Shown here: one piece after another, positions 40,590-55,500 of the stretch
Numbering within the stretch: the first letter of the stretch is position 1
Layout: each line of letters begins with the position of its first letter
NCBI GenBank assembly: GCA_022494885.1
Contig: JAGVSM010000180.1
Location: 62,001 to 126,000 of the forward strand
Direction of reading: 5' to 3'
Length of the DNA: 64,000 nt
Origin: Micrasema longulum
Lineage: Eukaryota > Arthropoda > Insecta > Trichoptera > Brachycentridae
Position numbers and translations under genes: made by a program
The notes under the pieces: model-generated
What the model was told of the DNA's origin: nothing
Databases searched by the model: none
Seen by the model: only the letters and a program-made list of their open reading frames with translations

Positions 40590-41750
40590 TTATGCCAGTG
40601 CAGAGAAACCATGAAAGCAGACTGAATGTGGTTGAAATGCAATCTCTTAGATCAGTGGTAGGCAAACTGCGGCTCTTTGAGTATAACTTTTTGTATGGTT
40701 TATTTCGGGTCCTAAAAAACTTCTAGGACTATTGTCTTTTGGATTATGGAGGATATTGAAAATGCTGTCATTAAATGCACGGAGAAGCGTCATATTAATC
40801 TCGATAAAACTGTTTCAATTTTTTTTTTAAATTAGGGATAAAACTTACAATTTTAAAAAAGGGCTAAAAGTTTGATTGAAGCGTCAGAGGTTTTGTTTCT
40901 ATTTTCAAGCAAAAGTGAATCACGGATACTCTCAAAAGAAATCTCAATTGTTGTACTGCTGATCTTTGATTCTTTTGAAAACATATTGAGTTTGCCGACC
41001 ACTGTTTTAGATGAATTAGTGGAAAATCAAAGTATGACTGGATAAGGAATAATTAAATCAAAAGAGAACTCTTTTGAGTTTGATTTGGAAGGTTTGATTG
41101 ATAAGATTAAGAAATAATCTTTTTCCTGATTGTTAATTTGGTTTTTATTACAATGTTTAAAGAGCCTAATGTTCCTTCATTTATTGTTTTCAAACATATC
41201 TCCCTGAAGTCACCTTCTTTTTCAATACTTCCTCTGGTTTGTATAGAGATACACCATACTGCGCACACATTAGTTCACAGTTCAGCCTTTCGGAGTCAAA
41301 TATGAGACAATCATGCAGTCCAATATGATGGTCTTCCTGAGAAGTCTGTCCATCACATGAGCAGCAATCAGCGTCCCTTTTTATCATTCTATGGAGATAC
41401 TTTCTAAAGGCACCGTGTCCCATTTGTGTCAATCATGTAAGTATTTGAAAAATGTTTTTAGCATTTTGCCTGTCACTAAGATAGTTTGGTCATGTGAAAC
41501 GAAATAATGGTAAAATAAATATACAGCGAGAATAAACAGCATGTATGACAAGGATAGCAAAGTAATAAATCATGTTAGAGGGCGTGTATGATGTTCTGAC
41601 GATGAGTGTAGCTAGGAATGTATGTCAAGACATGTAGCATTCCATCCTCTCCTACGTGAAAATGGTGGGATGGTAGTAGAAAGCAACATTCTCATCACCC
41701 CAGATGAACATTGCAATGCTGTCTGAAACATTGGTTAGAAGGATGAACTG
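40590..41750 (+). mobile_element. Interrupted RTE-type LINE remnant
   Basis: ESRLNVVEMQSLRS at about 40610, LIDKIKK at about 41090 and the following FGHVK-type block at about 41480 keep the order seen in the copy at 55240-55690. Foreign DNA, including the 41190-41432 LINE piece on the other strand, interrupts them. It has decayed completely. Confidence 0.5.
41190..41432 (-). mobile_element. LINE RNase H/C-terminal fragment nested in an RTE remnant
   Basis: An 80-codon frame reads GHGAFRKYLHRMIKRDADCC and later HHIGLHDCLIFDSERLNCEL. This is the pattern of the Cys/His-containing end of R1/jockey-group ORF2 proteins. A diverged relative lies at 44331-44678. Confidence 0.6.
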
Positions 41751-41759
41751 CACATGGCA

Positions 41760-43576
41760 TAGCAACTCAGAAAAAACACAGTTCTTTGTCTTTTGCTTAA
41801 AAAATAAATAAGAAAAGTTTTGATCAAGAAAAACAAATTTATAAAGCTTTTTTTAACTCGGGACATTATTAAATATTTACATTTTTTTTGATTTTTCACA
41901 TTCCGCTTAATCTTTACAAAAATAAGTAAAAATGTTTATTTTTTGTGATGTAAAAGATAGACAAACTGTAATATTCAGAAACCCCCATAAGTCAACAGAA
42001 GTATTTTTAAGGGGTCTACAAAATTAAAATCTATCAACTAATTTTTTTTGTTGCATGAAAGTGTCATTTTTTATTATAATGATTTCATAAAAAATAATGA
42101 GCCTGCATCATTATTTTATCAAAAAAATAGACGGCCAAGGGAATGTCATAATTTAAAAGTGGCTTGACTGATTATTAAAATAGTACATATATTTATTTAA
42201 AAAGATTTTACAGAGGTCTTATCTCAAGACAATCATGATCATTCTAATATTTCAGAACACAGCTGTGAGTTGTCATGCATAATAATTGTAAATAAAATAC
42301 AAAAACTGGTTTAATTTATTATCAAACCATATCAAAATATGTATGTCTAAAATAAATCATAAACATCTAACATAATTCTATTGTATCTTTTGCTCATTAA
42401 CCCTCAACTATCCCCACCAATCTGATTAAATTGATATGTTTAATATCTTTTCGTAATAAAATCATTAATTATTTGTATGCAACTATCAAAGCCAGATCTT
42501 AGGACTCTTTTAATATTTTTTTAAATATTTATGTCGGTTGTACACCAAACAGCCATTTTGGAAATCAGTTGTAGATTGTCTAACCCTAATGATAACTAAT
42601 AACATAACATGATTACAAAATTTAATAAATAAATAAAAACAGTTTATTTTTACATTGTTTTATTATAAACATCTTAAACCTATTTATCAAACAATACCAA
42701 ATTTTTATTTGAGCCACTGAAAAAAACAGAAAAACATCTAAGGAATGATTTTCTTGAATGTTAAAGTACATTAAGGGCTGGTTTTATAAACAATCTACAA
42801 GCCATTAACCATCGTAATGACAACTAATAAGTGTGTGTTTTATAAACCAACAATTTTAATTGACGGTCACCTGTAAGTATTTTAATCAAATTTAAATATG
42901 TAAAGTATGAAAATATATAAGATTGCTAGATTGGTAGGTCAATGACATAAGGTATATTTATTTTGTTGTTTGGAAGAAATAATCGAAGGAAAATGTTTAA
43001 AACATCTGTCAGTTTTGAACACAGCATCGGTGATGAAGTAAACGGATTATGATGCATTTAACTGGCTGAAATTAGGTGTCGCAATGCTACAAATATTTGA
43101 TGTACCAAATATTACAGATATTTATGAATCTGGCCTTTAATCAACACAAGTAAGTAATAATTTTTTTAATGAAAAAAGCAACATAATTCAAGTTTTTTTG
43201 AAGCAGATATGGGCTGCATTACACTTAATATTTTTTACATTAATATGTTTGATAATTCAAAAATTAAAAACAAACATTAGAATAGATATTTATGGCACAA
43301 CACAACCGTGTGAAATAAAGAGCATGTTAAGGATTGATGAACATAATTTTATATTCGAGTAGTGAAATCAACTACACAAAAAAATATTTCCTCTACACCT
43401 ACAAATTCCACGTTGCAAAAAGCCGACATGCACACACAAACATATTGTAGAAATGCCGTGTAACTTTTATTTGAAAATACATAGTACCATGTACAAATGC
43501 AGTTAGCTCAAATCGAGGTGTGGTAAAAGGGTTGAAACCATAGTGTTTTAGTTTTATTTTGGATCAGTTTATTTCT
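41760..43576. other. Intergenic region downstream of AQR
   Basis: AT-rich, no ORF of note. An internal AATAAATAAATAAAAACAG run at about 42624 suggests another LINE tail boundary. Nothing else recognised. Confidence 0.4.
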
Positions 43577-46500
43577 TTATGATTCCATGTCTTCGACTTC
43601 ATTCGTTATCTGGGTGACTTGAAACTGTTTAGTGATTTCGTCTTCTTTGGAGGTTTGTTTGCTGTTCTTTTTGGCCTTCTTTGGTTTGGACTGCTTAGCC
43701 GGTCCCTCTCCATCACTGTCGGAGTCACGATCGGCTCCGGGATGCTGAGGAACAAACCTTTGTGGTCCTCGTTGCAGCACGTCTCCGGGGGCTGACCACT
43801 GCTTCTTGGATGCCTGGAAAGAGAATTTTTGCCATTGAGATTTACAAACAGATTATTTATCAATTTGCTCAACAACCTTAAGTTTTCTTTTTGAAATAAA
43901 TTATCACAAATTGCATTCCAATTTGATCCATAAAATTCAAAAGCATATAGGTGGAAAAAATTTGGCAATTCCGACTGCAAATCATTTAGTAGAAAACAGA
44001 CAAGCGAAAAAAATTTACAACTATAAATACGGAATCCAAATAAATACAATGTAGATTTGATTTTAAGAAAAACCTTACAGCGTATTCGCTCTTCATGCTG
44101 CGCACTCGCTGAATGTAGAAGTCGTAGACATACTGCGCCATCTGTGGCATGTCCGCCATTACTAGGGGCGGGCCCGGGAGGGAGGCCCCACAGGGGCGGT
44201 GTGTCGGATGAGTCTCCTGGGGGCACAGCTCTAAAGCGAGTGGGCGAGACATCAACTGAAAAAAAATCATTCATGAATGTAATACAAAACCTTTCTGAAA
44301 CTTTTAGTTGGAGGTTCTGCAGTACAGGTAATGAAATACCTTACATTCTATGCGAAGGTGATGCTTTATATCACTAAAGAAACCCCATCCTCCAAAGACC
44401 ATTGGTTAAACCTGAGGATGAAAGAGCGCTCGTTCCGACACGGAGCTATGAGAAGTTACCTACATAAGTTTAAAATAAGGAATGGTGACTTTTGTCCATG
44501 TGATAATATTTCCTCACAAAGTGACGAACATCTGTTATTTCAATGTCCGTTTTTCAGCTTGCAACGCCATAATCTTGAAGCAGAATGCAGGAAAGATGGT
44601 ATATCCCTTACAGTGTTCACATTGTCAACGAAAGTAGTTATCATGTGCCACTGTTCTCAGACTTTGCAACAATGGTGATTGGACGTATCAAAGTTATTAA
44701 CCAAAATTAATGATCAATCTTTCCATTTCCAAGAGAATAAATTGTGATTTTTCCAGAGTATCATAGCCTTTTACATGACTTGTAAGGCTATTAATTACAG
44801 GAATCCCAAGTACATTAAAAAAATATAAAAAACCAAAAATTATCCCTATCAACAGTATTTTTCTTTCCTAACAGCATTTCAAAATATTTCGAATTTGTAT
44901 GGCATTTAAAAGGTTAATTATCTATACCTGATGGAATGTGGGCTGCAATTCAAAGCAGTTTCTGAAGAGTGATGCTCTGGCGAAGACATAGAGACCAAGG
45001 CGGGCACGAGACATGGCCACCACAAGACGGCGAACATCCCTCAGATGACCCACAGCCAGGGTACGCACGAGAGAAACCAGCACATAGTCATTCTGCTGAC
45101 CTTGGTACTTGTCAACCGTAGTGACCTAAAATTATAAAAATAAATATTTTCAGTTGCACAAAACAGTGCCAATACAATCATTGTAAAAAGGAGCTATTTT
45201 AAGATACCAATATCTCAACCTAGATAATGGAGTTATTAGGGAATGTGGAAATCTAGGCATTAAAAGGTCTTATGACCTGTCATTGGCTGATTTAACTTAT
45301 CACTGTACACACCATTCACCATTTTGCATAATGTTTGCAATTCCCACATCTCTACAATTTTCAGTATGTATTTAGTCAAAGCAGGAGTGCTTTAACATTA
45401 TTTGACTATTCACGTTTGTTGACTTTTGATGAAGTTTTTATAGCAATATTGTCAAAAGATTTTTTGACGCATTGGAAGTAATATGAATATAAAATTATTT
45501 TTAGATTAAAGTAAAATTATACTGCAGAAAAATACAGTTTTTTTTTATCAGGTTATTTTTATGTAAAGGAAATGCATTTCTTATGTTACTGATAGCAGTC
45601 CAATCGGTAAGATAAAATCTGTTTGAAAGAAATTACTTTTGTGGTTTTAAACATCCTGTTGATAAACATTGCAATTAATTGATATTTTCATACCATTTTA
45701 TATTTATTAACCCATTCCACCACCCCACTTTCTGTAATCCCTTCATATCGGTTGAGATACCTATCAATAATAATTCTGTTGAGATATTAGTCTATTCGGG
45801 GCCAGTTGCACCAAAACAGGTAACGTTAAAAAATGTTCAAAGGGTTTCTAAACACAGTTTTTATTTTTGCGATGGTACCTTCTTCTTACGATGCCACTTT
45901 GCGATAGAGGTTAGCTATAATCGTGGCAATTTTTATTCTGTCCGCAGCCGTTCTAAATAATGATTTGGAGCTTGAGTGAAACCACTTTCTTTAAGCAAGG
46001 AGATACATCGCTTCCCTACACAGCATTTTCCTTATACTTTTCCTTGTAATATTATTATTATTATTAATAATACACTAGAAGCTATTAAGCTGATGCGTGT
46101 ATATCAAGTATACATGGTTATTAAACATTATAAATAGATGTGTGCATCTAGGCGGTTTTTGAATACATCAACTGAACTAGCACCGATCACTTTCTCAGGA
46201 AGGCCATTCCATTTCTCCACAACTCGGTTTGTCAGGAAGTCCTTCCTGGGGTTGGATGAGAAGGAGGTAGTATTTAGTAATGGATTATTTTGTACTCCTC
46301 TCTCTGCATAAAATGTCCAAAGTACTCTAGCTTTTTTCTTGGTTGATTGTACCAATATTCTCATAATCTATATTTAAATTAAAATTAGCTTATTTTTTCA
46401 CCAAATATGTTTATCTGTTTTTGGCTCAACTGGCCCGTAGATGAGTTAAGTAATAATTTACCTTGTGAGGTCTTCCTATGAGTGGATTATCAGCACACCT

Positions 46501-49500
46501 CATATTAATGACATCCCTTATGAGATGCTTCTGCCCATTGTACGTAGTCAGTATGGAGATTTTTTCAGCGGGATATCCAATCAAACGCATAAACATGAAT
46601 ACAGCAACAACATACTCCGCTTCAGCCAAATTCTAAAAGACAACAATAATATTTATTTAGTATTTTAGTTTTTTGCATTATTATTTTAATAAACAATATT
46701 CTAGTTTATATATATCTAGTGTATAAGTATGCATGCACAACTTATTTTGTACAATAAATCTCAATTATCATTTCAATAATGTTTTTATATATATATTCTT
46801 TTTCTATTTATTTCAATGACACTATTATTTTGTTGATTTTAATGATACCATTATTTTGTATATTTGATTATCTTTTTTGCACTGTATTCTTTGGAATTTT
46901 ATTATTTCTTACTTATACCTTATTTTTCTAGATTGTTATTCTATTGCATCACATGTCATTATAATTTAATCTAATTAATTTTACTATGTATTTTTATCGT
47001 TAATTATTATGGCTTGACACAGGCATAGCCTAAAAAGCCTTAATAAGTTCATTAATATTTAAACGACTGAAATTTTGAATGAAAAAATAAATAAATATTT
47101 AAGTAAAATTGAATTCTATCTCTTCTGTGTAATTGGAGATAGGCACGTGGAATTTTATCGACAAATATATACAAACTAATTTGTTAAAAATGTCTAATGA
47201 ATTGCTGAGTATAATCATTTAAGGCAATAAAATATGCAGAAGCTAAATATGTATGATATCTATATTTTCTCCAGAAATAAAAATATACGTTCATGATACA
47301 TTTTGTCATATCTGCGGTTTTTAATGATTGTGCTATCTATATTTATTTTTAGAGGGCAATGATACCTGATAAAAATATGGGCTGGGTTCACTTTCGCCGA
47401 TGCCATTAAAGTCTTCCACATTGATGAGCTGAAAGTCGTGGCAGAATCCAGCGTTGGCCACCCTGTACTCCGGAAGGTTCAACACATGGCCGAGGTTCCC
47501 CAGAAGCTTGTATCTCCAGTTATAAAGATTACAAATGCTGAAATAAAAATACATAAAATGGAAACACATCAACTTAGTTATATTCACAGATTTTAGCAAA
47601 ATGTGGTTTGAATGTTTATATCAGTGATGGGTAAACCTATTAATTTTTTTCCATTTAAAAAAAATATTAAGATTAAAAATAATGTTGCCTCACTGGGTAC
47701 CCGTGCCGAGGACATTTAACAATATACTATTTTTAAAATATTTTTACATGTGAGAATAAACAAAGAAGACTTAATACAGAGATAATTATCAAAATGTTCA
47801 GTTTTAGTTTATATTGATTTAATTTATTTATTTATTTTTATTTATGCTTTGTTAAATTAGTTCATAACAATTTTTTTAATTGAATCGGCATTCACTTTGT
47901 AACACTTCATTATAAATTATTATGAAAATAAAACTTTGTTATCAGTGTTACACTTTGTTATAAAACCCCCCTGCTCTAAGTTTCACTGATTAATCTGTTT
48001 ATTTTTTGTTTAGATTCAATGACATTGTGAACAATATTCTGTGTTTATTATATTAGTTTTATATCACCCGTCGATGGGAGGAGTGCTCTCCCGAAACTAT
48101 AGTTGTGTTCTTGTAAAAGAATAAAATTGTGTAACACTGATAACAAAGTTTTATTTTCATAATAATTTATTTAGTTCATATCATCTTAAGAACTAATATA
48201 AACTTTTGATAATATTGCAATTTTTTTATCAAAATTTCTCAATAACATATTTTTTCAAATTAATTTTATATATTTAAATTTTTTCTATTTCCTTTATTTC
48301 TTCAGGTAACTCATTGTACAGCTTCAATCCCTTGTACAATGAGTTTTGAGATTCTGTTTTTTTCCTCGTTGGTAATCTCATCTTTTTTTTACCCCTTGTT
48401 TCATATGTATGACATTTATGTACACCTATATTATTTATGACACATCAAGACATGAATAGAAAGTACCAGTACATTACGAACTCGTTATATGACCAGTTCA
48501 GTAAATGATTCAATCAATGTACATCCCTAGAACAAAAAATAAATATCCGGATGTAGCAGTCTACATTAAATTAAAAGAAATGTTTTCAAACAGATGCTAT
48601 GTAACGATAGATAGAGGCTTCACTGCATAACATAACACAAAATTATCTTATATTTGTGTATATTGTTCACAGTCTGTCAATATTACGGGGCCACACGCAT
48701 GCGCGCGGCGGGATGTCGTGTAGAGGGGGGACTTTTGGATACATTACGATATACTAAAACTTAGTTTTACGCGCCTTCTGGTACATTCTAATTCTATGGT
48801 ATTAGTGTTTTCACCATCAAAACAATGAAATATATATAACAATGATATTTGTTCATAAAATTATAAACTCTAATAAAAAAACAGAATTTTGGAAAAATTG
48901 ATCGGAACCAGCATGAACACGATCACAATACTAGAGAAAAGAACAAAATTAGACTTCCATTTAGGAAAAAGGCAAAGTCACAAAATTCAATTTTATTTAA
49001 AGCAATTAAAAAGTATTACGAAATGGAAAAAAATATTTATGAAGAAAAAAACATATCAAAATTTAAAATAATGGTCAAGACATATGTGATAAACAATTTA
49101 TAAATTAAATATATTTGCAATGTTATTATTAGAACACACATAACAATATGTATGATATGTGTGCCCTACTTTAAGATTTAAATAAAAATAATAAAAAATA
49201 TTAGAGTAGTTTATTTTCGTGATTACCTACTAATTTATTAGAAAATGCTTCCATGGTATATTTTGTAATTCACAAGACAGTCATCGCGTTTCTTACCTAG
49301 CTCTCGCTCTTCCTTGGGCATCCAGGTCCACAGTGGGAACTCCGAGTCTCACCATCCTCGTGAACAGACTCTGCTCCATGTTTGAGTATTTCTGGAAGGC
49401 CATGTTCTTTATAACTGGAGGGAGTTGGTGATGGTCTCCTATCATGATCCATCGCTTCAGGCGGGAGAATCCATCCTGAGGGTTCTGCAGCAGCAGAGGT

Positions 49501-52500
49501 ATGAATGTCTCTATCTCTAATATTTGAGCCGCTTCTTCCATCAGAATATTGTCATATTTAAAACCTAGAAAAATGACGCGAATAGAGTCGAAGCAATTTC
49601 ATAAAATGATTCTGGTTTTAAGACACTTTATTTTTAAATAAAGAAATATAGAGTTGGTTTTACGAGATCATTAATTTGTTATTATCATTCCCTTTCAGCA
49701 TCGTGCACAACCTGAGTTCTGTTCGGTTCTGTGTTCTATGGATTAAAAAAAATATTGTATTCTAATTAACAATTTAAAAATTATTTGACATTCATTTGAA
49801 TGAAAACTGGGTCCCCAACTCATGAAACATTTATCAACAAAGTTCATGAAACATTAATGTTATTAATATATGTTTACTGAATCATATAAGAATCAATTTT
49901 GGCGAAATATATTTAAAACTTGGCTTAAATAATATTTAGAAGGACTTCACGAATTTGTTACAAAACAATTTTTTCTGTGTGGTTTTGGCTACAAATTTAA
50001 GTAAAAAAAAATTAGGTGTATTTAGGGATACCAGTAATCAAAGTCGGCCTCGTGATGTAATGGTCAGCGCGATCAGCGCTACCATGCAAGAGGTCTCGGG
50101 TTCGATTCCTGATATGGTTGATAGGAATTGATTTGAATTGATTGATTTAAAGTGTGTTTTCACACTAAAATATGTGCCTGCACTGGTAGCTGAAGTGTAA
50201 TACTGATCTTGCCCTCAAGTAACAACAACTGATCAAGATACGCTGCCATTGGTGTACTGACACAGCGGTTTAGGCATTAGGTGCAGAAAAGAAATGATTA
50301 CATAATCAAAAAATAAACCTCCATTGTTTTATTTCAGTAGGTATTTATTTATACTTTTACATTGTTTGTATTCACTGGGGTGTGCCGTGCCGAGGGAAAC
50401 ATTTTACAAAATGTGAAACATGCCTAAGATTAGCTATTCAACCAAGTTAACATAATAATAACAATAAAATAAAAAAAGGTAATTAATCCAATTAACCTAA
50501 TTATCATTAACATAATAAACAATAAAAAACTAAAATAATCACAAAATACATAACCAATTTATATAGACCGTATGGGAGTAAATGAATCTTCAATTCATAT
50601 ATATTTAAATGAACACTAATTGTGTAAGAATTTTTGTATGCAAATACTGGATTTAAGGGGAATTCATTATTTATTTGTAATGGAAGGTGATTTGTTATCA
50701 GATTGATTGTATGTAAATTGCTTGTTTTTAGGTGAGGTATTTTGAGAATACTTAAAAGACACATTAGTTAAGTATTAAAGATGTACCGTACCCATATCTA
50801 CAAGTTCCTTTCTCTTGAGAGCAGCGTGGGTGCATGTCATGGCAATAATTTTAGCTTCCTTAACCAGCAAGTATTTTGATCTATCGAGGCCTGACCGCAG
50901 AAGCTCGAAGGCTCTAAATTCATCAAGCTCCTCAAATATCCTTTCTATATATCTGCAACAGTAACGAGAAATCAGTATATGGGGTGAAAACAAAGATGGC
51001 AATCTCCACCATTGGTCATGAAAAAAAGTGTAGGATGCCGTCTACTCAGTTCCTAACAATATTTATGCCAACAGGCTATAAATTCATCTTACTTGAAACA
51101 TCCTTCGGCGATTGCCATATCTTCTTCATACGTCTTGCATTTGAAAAGTGGCTTTGGAGCATTGTCAAAGAACCCGTGGAAGGGAAATTCTGTAGAGATC
51201 AAGGCAACAGGTATATCCTAAAATATAAGAATAGTATTTTATTAATGAAGGTTTACATGTTATTGTTTTAAAAAATCCAAAATCCCGAGGTAATACGAGA
51301 ATGGTGAATTCTCATAGATGCCAGCTTTGGCAAAAGCACTCAGAGGTCGTAAATAAAAGTGGTAAAAACAAATGAAGACGTTTGATTGATATTTCATCTG
51401 TGCAACCGTGACACTAGGTGGATCAAAAAATTTGGAATAATCCTAAGAGATGGCGTTAGTATGCACTCATGTGAACCAATCATAATAAGCTTCATCCTTC
51501 ATTAGATGTCTGTCAAAATTTCAGCCATTTTTGTTTACGCATTTACAAGTTATAGCAGTGAGAAGCAACCAACCTTTATGTTTTTTTTTTTAAATGGAAA
51601 AATCAGAGTTTTATGTTCTGATTAGAAATTATTATTTACATGAGAAAACGATAACCGAGACTGAAATCAAGCTAGATAAGTATTATTCGGACTCTGCATC
51701 ATCGATAAAGATGATTCAAAAGTTCGTTGTGGCCGTACAAGCACCGATGACGCTGAACGATCTGGACAGTACACCAGAAAACGTGGAAAACATCTATGAT
51801 ATTGTATTGAATAACCCCAAAGGGAAATTGAGGGGGCTAGCTAAGACCACAAACGAAAGCAAAAAAAATAAAACCTTTTGTTTGGACCCTTTGCACACGG
51901 AGAGGAATTTCTCCCAGCGCGCGAGCACCTGATATAGGTAGAAGTGCGCAGCTGTTTCGCAGGTGGCCCCCACGTCTCCCCCCTCCGCCTCCCCGAGACT
52001 CTCTTGCAGCCTCTGCACCGACTCCAGCAAAGCCAGGCGCTTTAAAAGCACGTAGTTCACTCGGCCGTACCTGGGGAAGAAGAAGATATATTAGTAACTG
52101 TAGAGTAACAACTCACCGAGAGTGGATCTCTGATCTGGGCGCCTCGCGAATTGAAATACTCTGTTATGCTGGAGATGGTTCAGAAGAAATTTCTGAGGTA
52201 TCTTTACTTAGGGGAGTGCGGATATTATCCGGGGTTGCACCCATCAGACTTCATACTGAGAATACTTGGCTACAAAAGAAGAAATGCATATTTGCTTATG
52301 TAATTTTTCAGATTGATCCGTGGTATTATGATCACCTTAGGTGTAATGGAGAATATTTATCTGTATGTTCCTAATGACTACCTTAGACATCAGCGGCTTA
52401 AGCTGTTTTATGTTCCTGCTTGCAGAACCAGCCTGCCAATGGTAACCCCATTAGGAAAAGCAATGTCTTTAGACAACCATATCTCTTCGGATATCGACAT

Positions 52501-55500
52501 CTTTCATTTTACTGAAAAAAAATTCAGAGAGGATAGCTTCCTTTTACTTTATTTACTGAGTATTTTTATCTTAACGTTTAAATTTATTTTTTCATGTTAT
52601 GTATGCCTAGAATATTTAAAAAATCTACCTAGAGAAATCTTTATCGGTGTCCAGGGCTTCCTCTCCATGACCGAGACGGAGTAGATGCCTCTCATCCACA
52701 TCGAGGGTCATGATCTTCTCAAACAGCTGATTAAGCGCCTGGTTGGAGTGGGTTACAATGAGGGTTCTCTGCCAGGGGAAGTTGTGGTACAGGTTGGAGA
52801 TTATCTGAACAGCCACGTCAGTTTTACCTGGAGTGAAAATTAATATTAAAACGATTTACAAAAAGAAATACGAGAAATTTTATACATTAAATAATTTTCC
52901 AATATTTAAATACAGCAACATTTGGAAACATGCATCAAAATAAATTAGACCTCCAAGATACCATATAAACAGGAAAGATGCATATTAGTAATATTAAAAA
53001 AATGTGATTCCCTATAATACTTTTACATTTATAATTAATTAGTTTTAGTTTTTCTTTTTTATGTTATTGTTTTACTAGTATAGGACTACTTACGCTCTAA
53101 AGATAAAAATCTCCATCTTAGAACAGGCTGTGCCATGTTAGATGGAGACTATCATAAACAGAGAACACTCCGTTTTCATTTTACATTAATTGGTTTTATA
53201 TAGATTCCCTGTTATTAAGCATGTATATATTTTTTTTGCAATAAATTTATAAATAAAAATAATGCATTATAAATCTTTTATTTTGTTTAAGATCTCAGTC
53301 TAGGGACCGATTACAATGAGGCAGGGCCCCGCACCTATCAAAAGTTCAATTGGCACAAAGATTCAGATACTTGCTGGCAAAGAAGGGAAAAATAGTACAC
53401 TCATATTAATTTACGAATGCGTATATGTATTCCCGTCCCTTTTCAGTAACTGACGGGGCGCTAGTGCCCCTCAGATCTGGCACTGTGGGAAGGTAACAAA
53501 GTTATCTTCAACTATCTATAAAGTAAAATCGAATTATCCGTACTCTCTTGTCTTTCAGAGTTGTAAATCACTCACTATTAAAAAGTGGTAACCGAGTTGT
53601 GGTAGAGTGGGGTTCAAATCTCGGATCGCTGATCCGCGAGTCCGCGACACTAGGCATGGAACCACAGCCCGGCTCTAGTGTCATAAATAGTCCAGTGCAT
53701 GTCTGCTCTTTATAATTTATGTTTATATCCATACAGTGTTTTTGATTAATATATCAAACATTGTTGTATATGTATGGGTATTTGTGCGGATGTTGGAGGA
53801 CCGGCAGCTGGCCGGTGTAGAGGAGCCAAATAGTCCGCGACGGTGGCATGCTTCTCGGCTTAATATCTACACAGTACCTATGTGTATTAGATTACGATGT
53901 TTCGTTATTATTGTTATTGTTTTTACTATTAATTTATACATGTACGTGTACATCTATGCATACATTTATGTGTGTGTATGTACGTATATATTATTATAGA
54001 TACCAACTTCTGAGACTAAAACATTATATAAAAATAATGTAAATGAGCACCTCAAAATAGACTATGCCCAGCGAGGTGTTTATAGAGAATAGAAAAAATA
54101 AAAAGGTTCATTAGAAATAAAATAAATAAATAAATATATTTGTATGAACATTTTGAATAACTGAAACTAATTAAACATGTTTCTAATTTTTTTAACACGA
54201 ATATTAAATTTTCCATACAGAAAATTTGATTTTACTTTACAGGCAATCGAATTTAACTCTGTTAACTTTCCAATGTAATCGCCCCCTAAATTCAGTTTGT
54301 TCTTTTTATAGAAACGAAATTTCCATAATATAAATATATCTTTTTACTTTCTGCTAAATGTCAAGAAGAAAAGCTAATGACACATGGTGTAACAACTCGT
54401 AAAATTGCTGCACGATTATCTGCCCAAAGTAAAAACAGAAGAATTGATTTTACATACCAGTTCCCGGAGGTCCTACTACCAATGTTAGTCCGGGCTGCAT
54501 ACCGGCTCTGATGGCTTCTACTTGTGTAGGAGTAAACAATATGGCGTTTCTAAAAATAACAAATTATTTTATAGCATATGATTAGTATATATCCTAATTT
54601 TTATTTCTTAAAAAATAGATATGTTTATCAATATTTTGTTGTATAATGAAAATATTATAATTTACCAACAATATGTTCATATACCATTGATTTTCTCAAA
54701 TTGAACGGATTGTAGAAAGAAATTGTCTTAAGGCAATAATGCCCACCCTTATGCATATGTATGTAAACTGTACATATATATAATATATCGTCGGTGATAC
54801 TAAAAAGTGTTCTGTTAATATATTATTTAAGACTTCAATCATCAAAATTTTTCAGTAAGCTGCTTGTTGTACGCTGATGATGCAGTTCTTTTAGTAAGGA
54901 GCAAGGAGGATTGCAACAAATAGTTTCTAGAATGTATGATGTATGCCTGGAGAGCGAATTGGCAATGAACAAAAGTAAGTAAAAAATTTTGGTATTTGAA
55001 AGGGGAAGTGAGGTTACGGACTGCATAATAAATGTTAACAGCTAATGTCTCGAACAGGTAGAAGAATTTGTGTATCTGGGAAGCATGTTTTCAAGAGATG
55101 AATGATGAAGAGTGAATGCGGGCAACATAATGAACGGCACACTAATTGCTAATAAAAATATGTCAATCGAAGCTAAACTGGCAGTGCACAAAGGAGTTTT
55201 AGTCCCAACACTTATGTAGGAATGGAAGTAAAACATAGAACTGGCAGAGGAAGGATGAAAGCCGAGTGAACGCGGTTGAAGTGCGATCTCGTATGACAGG
55301 GTTACGAATGGTGAAATCGGGCGAGAGTGTAAATCTGATGGAGGTATAATTGATAAGATTAAGAAAGGGTCTCTGAGATGGTTTAGTCATGTAGAACGAA
55401 TGGACGACGAAAGAATGGTAAAACAAGTAAATATGGCGAAAATGAACGGTAATGTGAGACGAAGGCGACCAAGGAAGAAGTGCTATGATCAGATAAACCA

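Noticed and set aside
43606..44274. 222-codon minus ORF across two AQR exons
   Set aside because: It is in the wrong frame through both exons and runs through the intron 43814-44078; the AQR frame is spliced.
51794..52060. AQR exon reading on past 51899 into [14 protein letters not shown] and a hydrophobic tail
   Set aside because: The extension is antisense mariner sequence, ends at a stop, and does not match AQR; the in-frame donor at 51898 restores the conserved continuation.
53736..54042. Overlapping ORFs of 87 and 64 codons with hydrophobic runs
   Set aside because: They arise from TA/TG-rich low-complexity DNA in an AQR intron.
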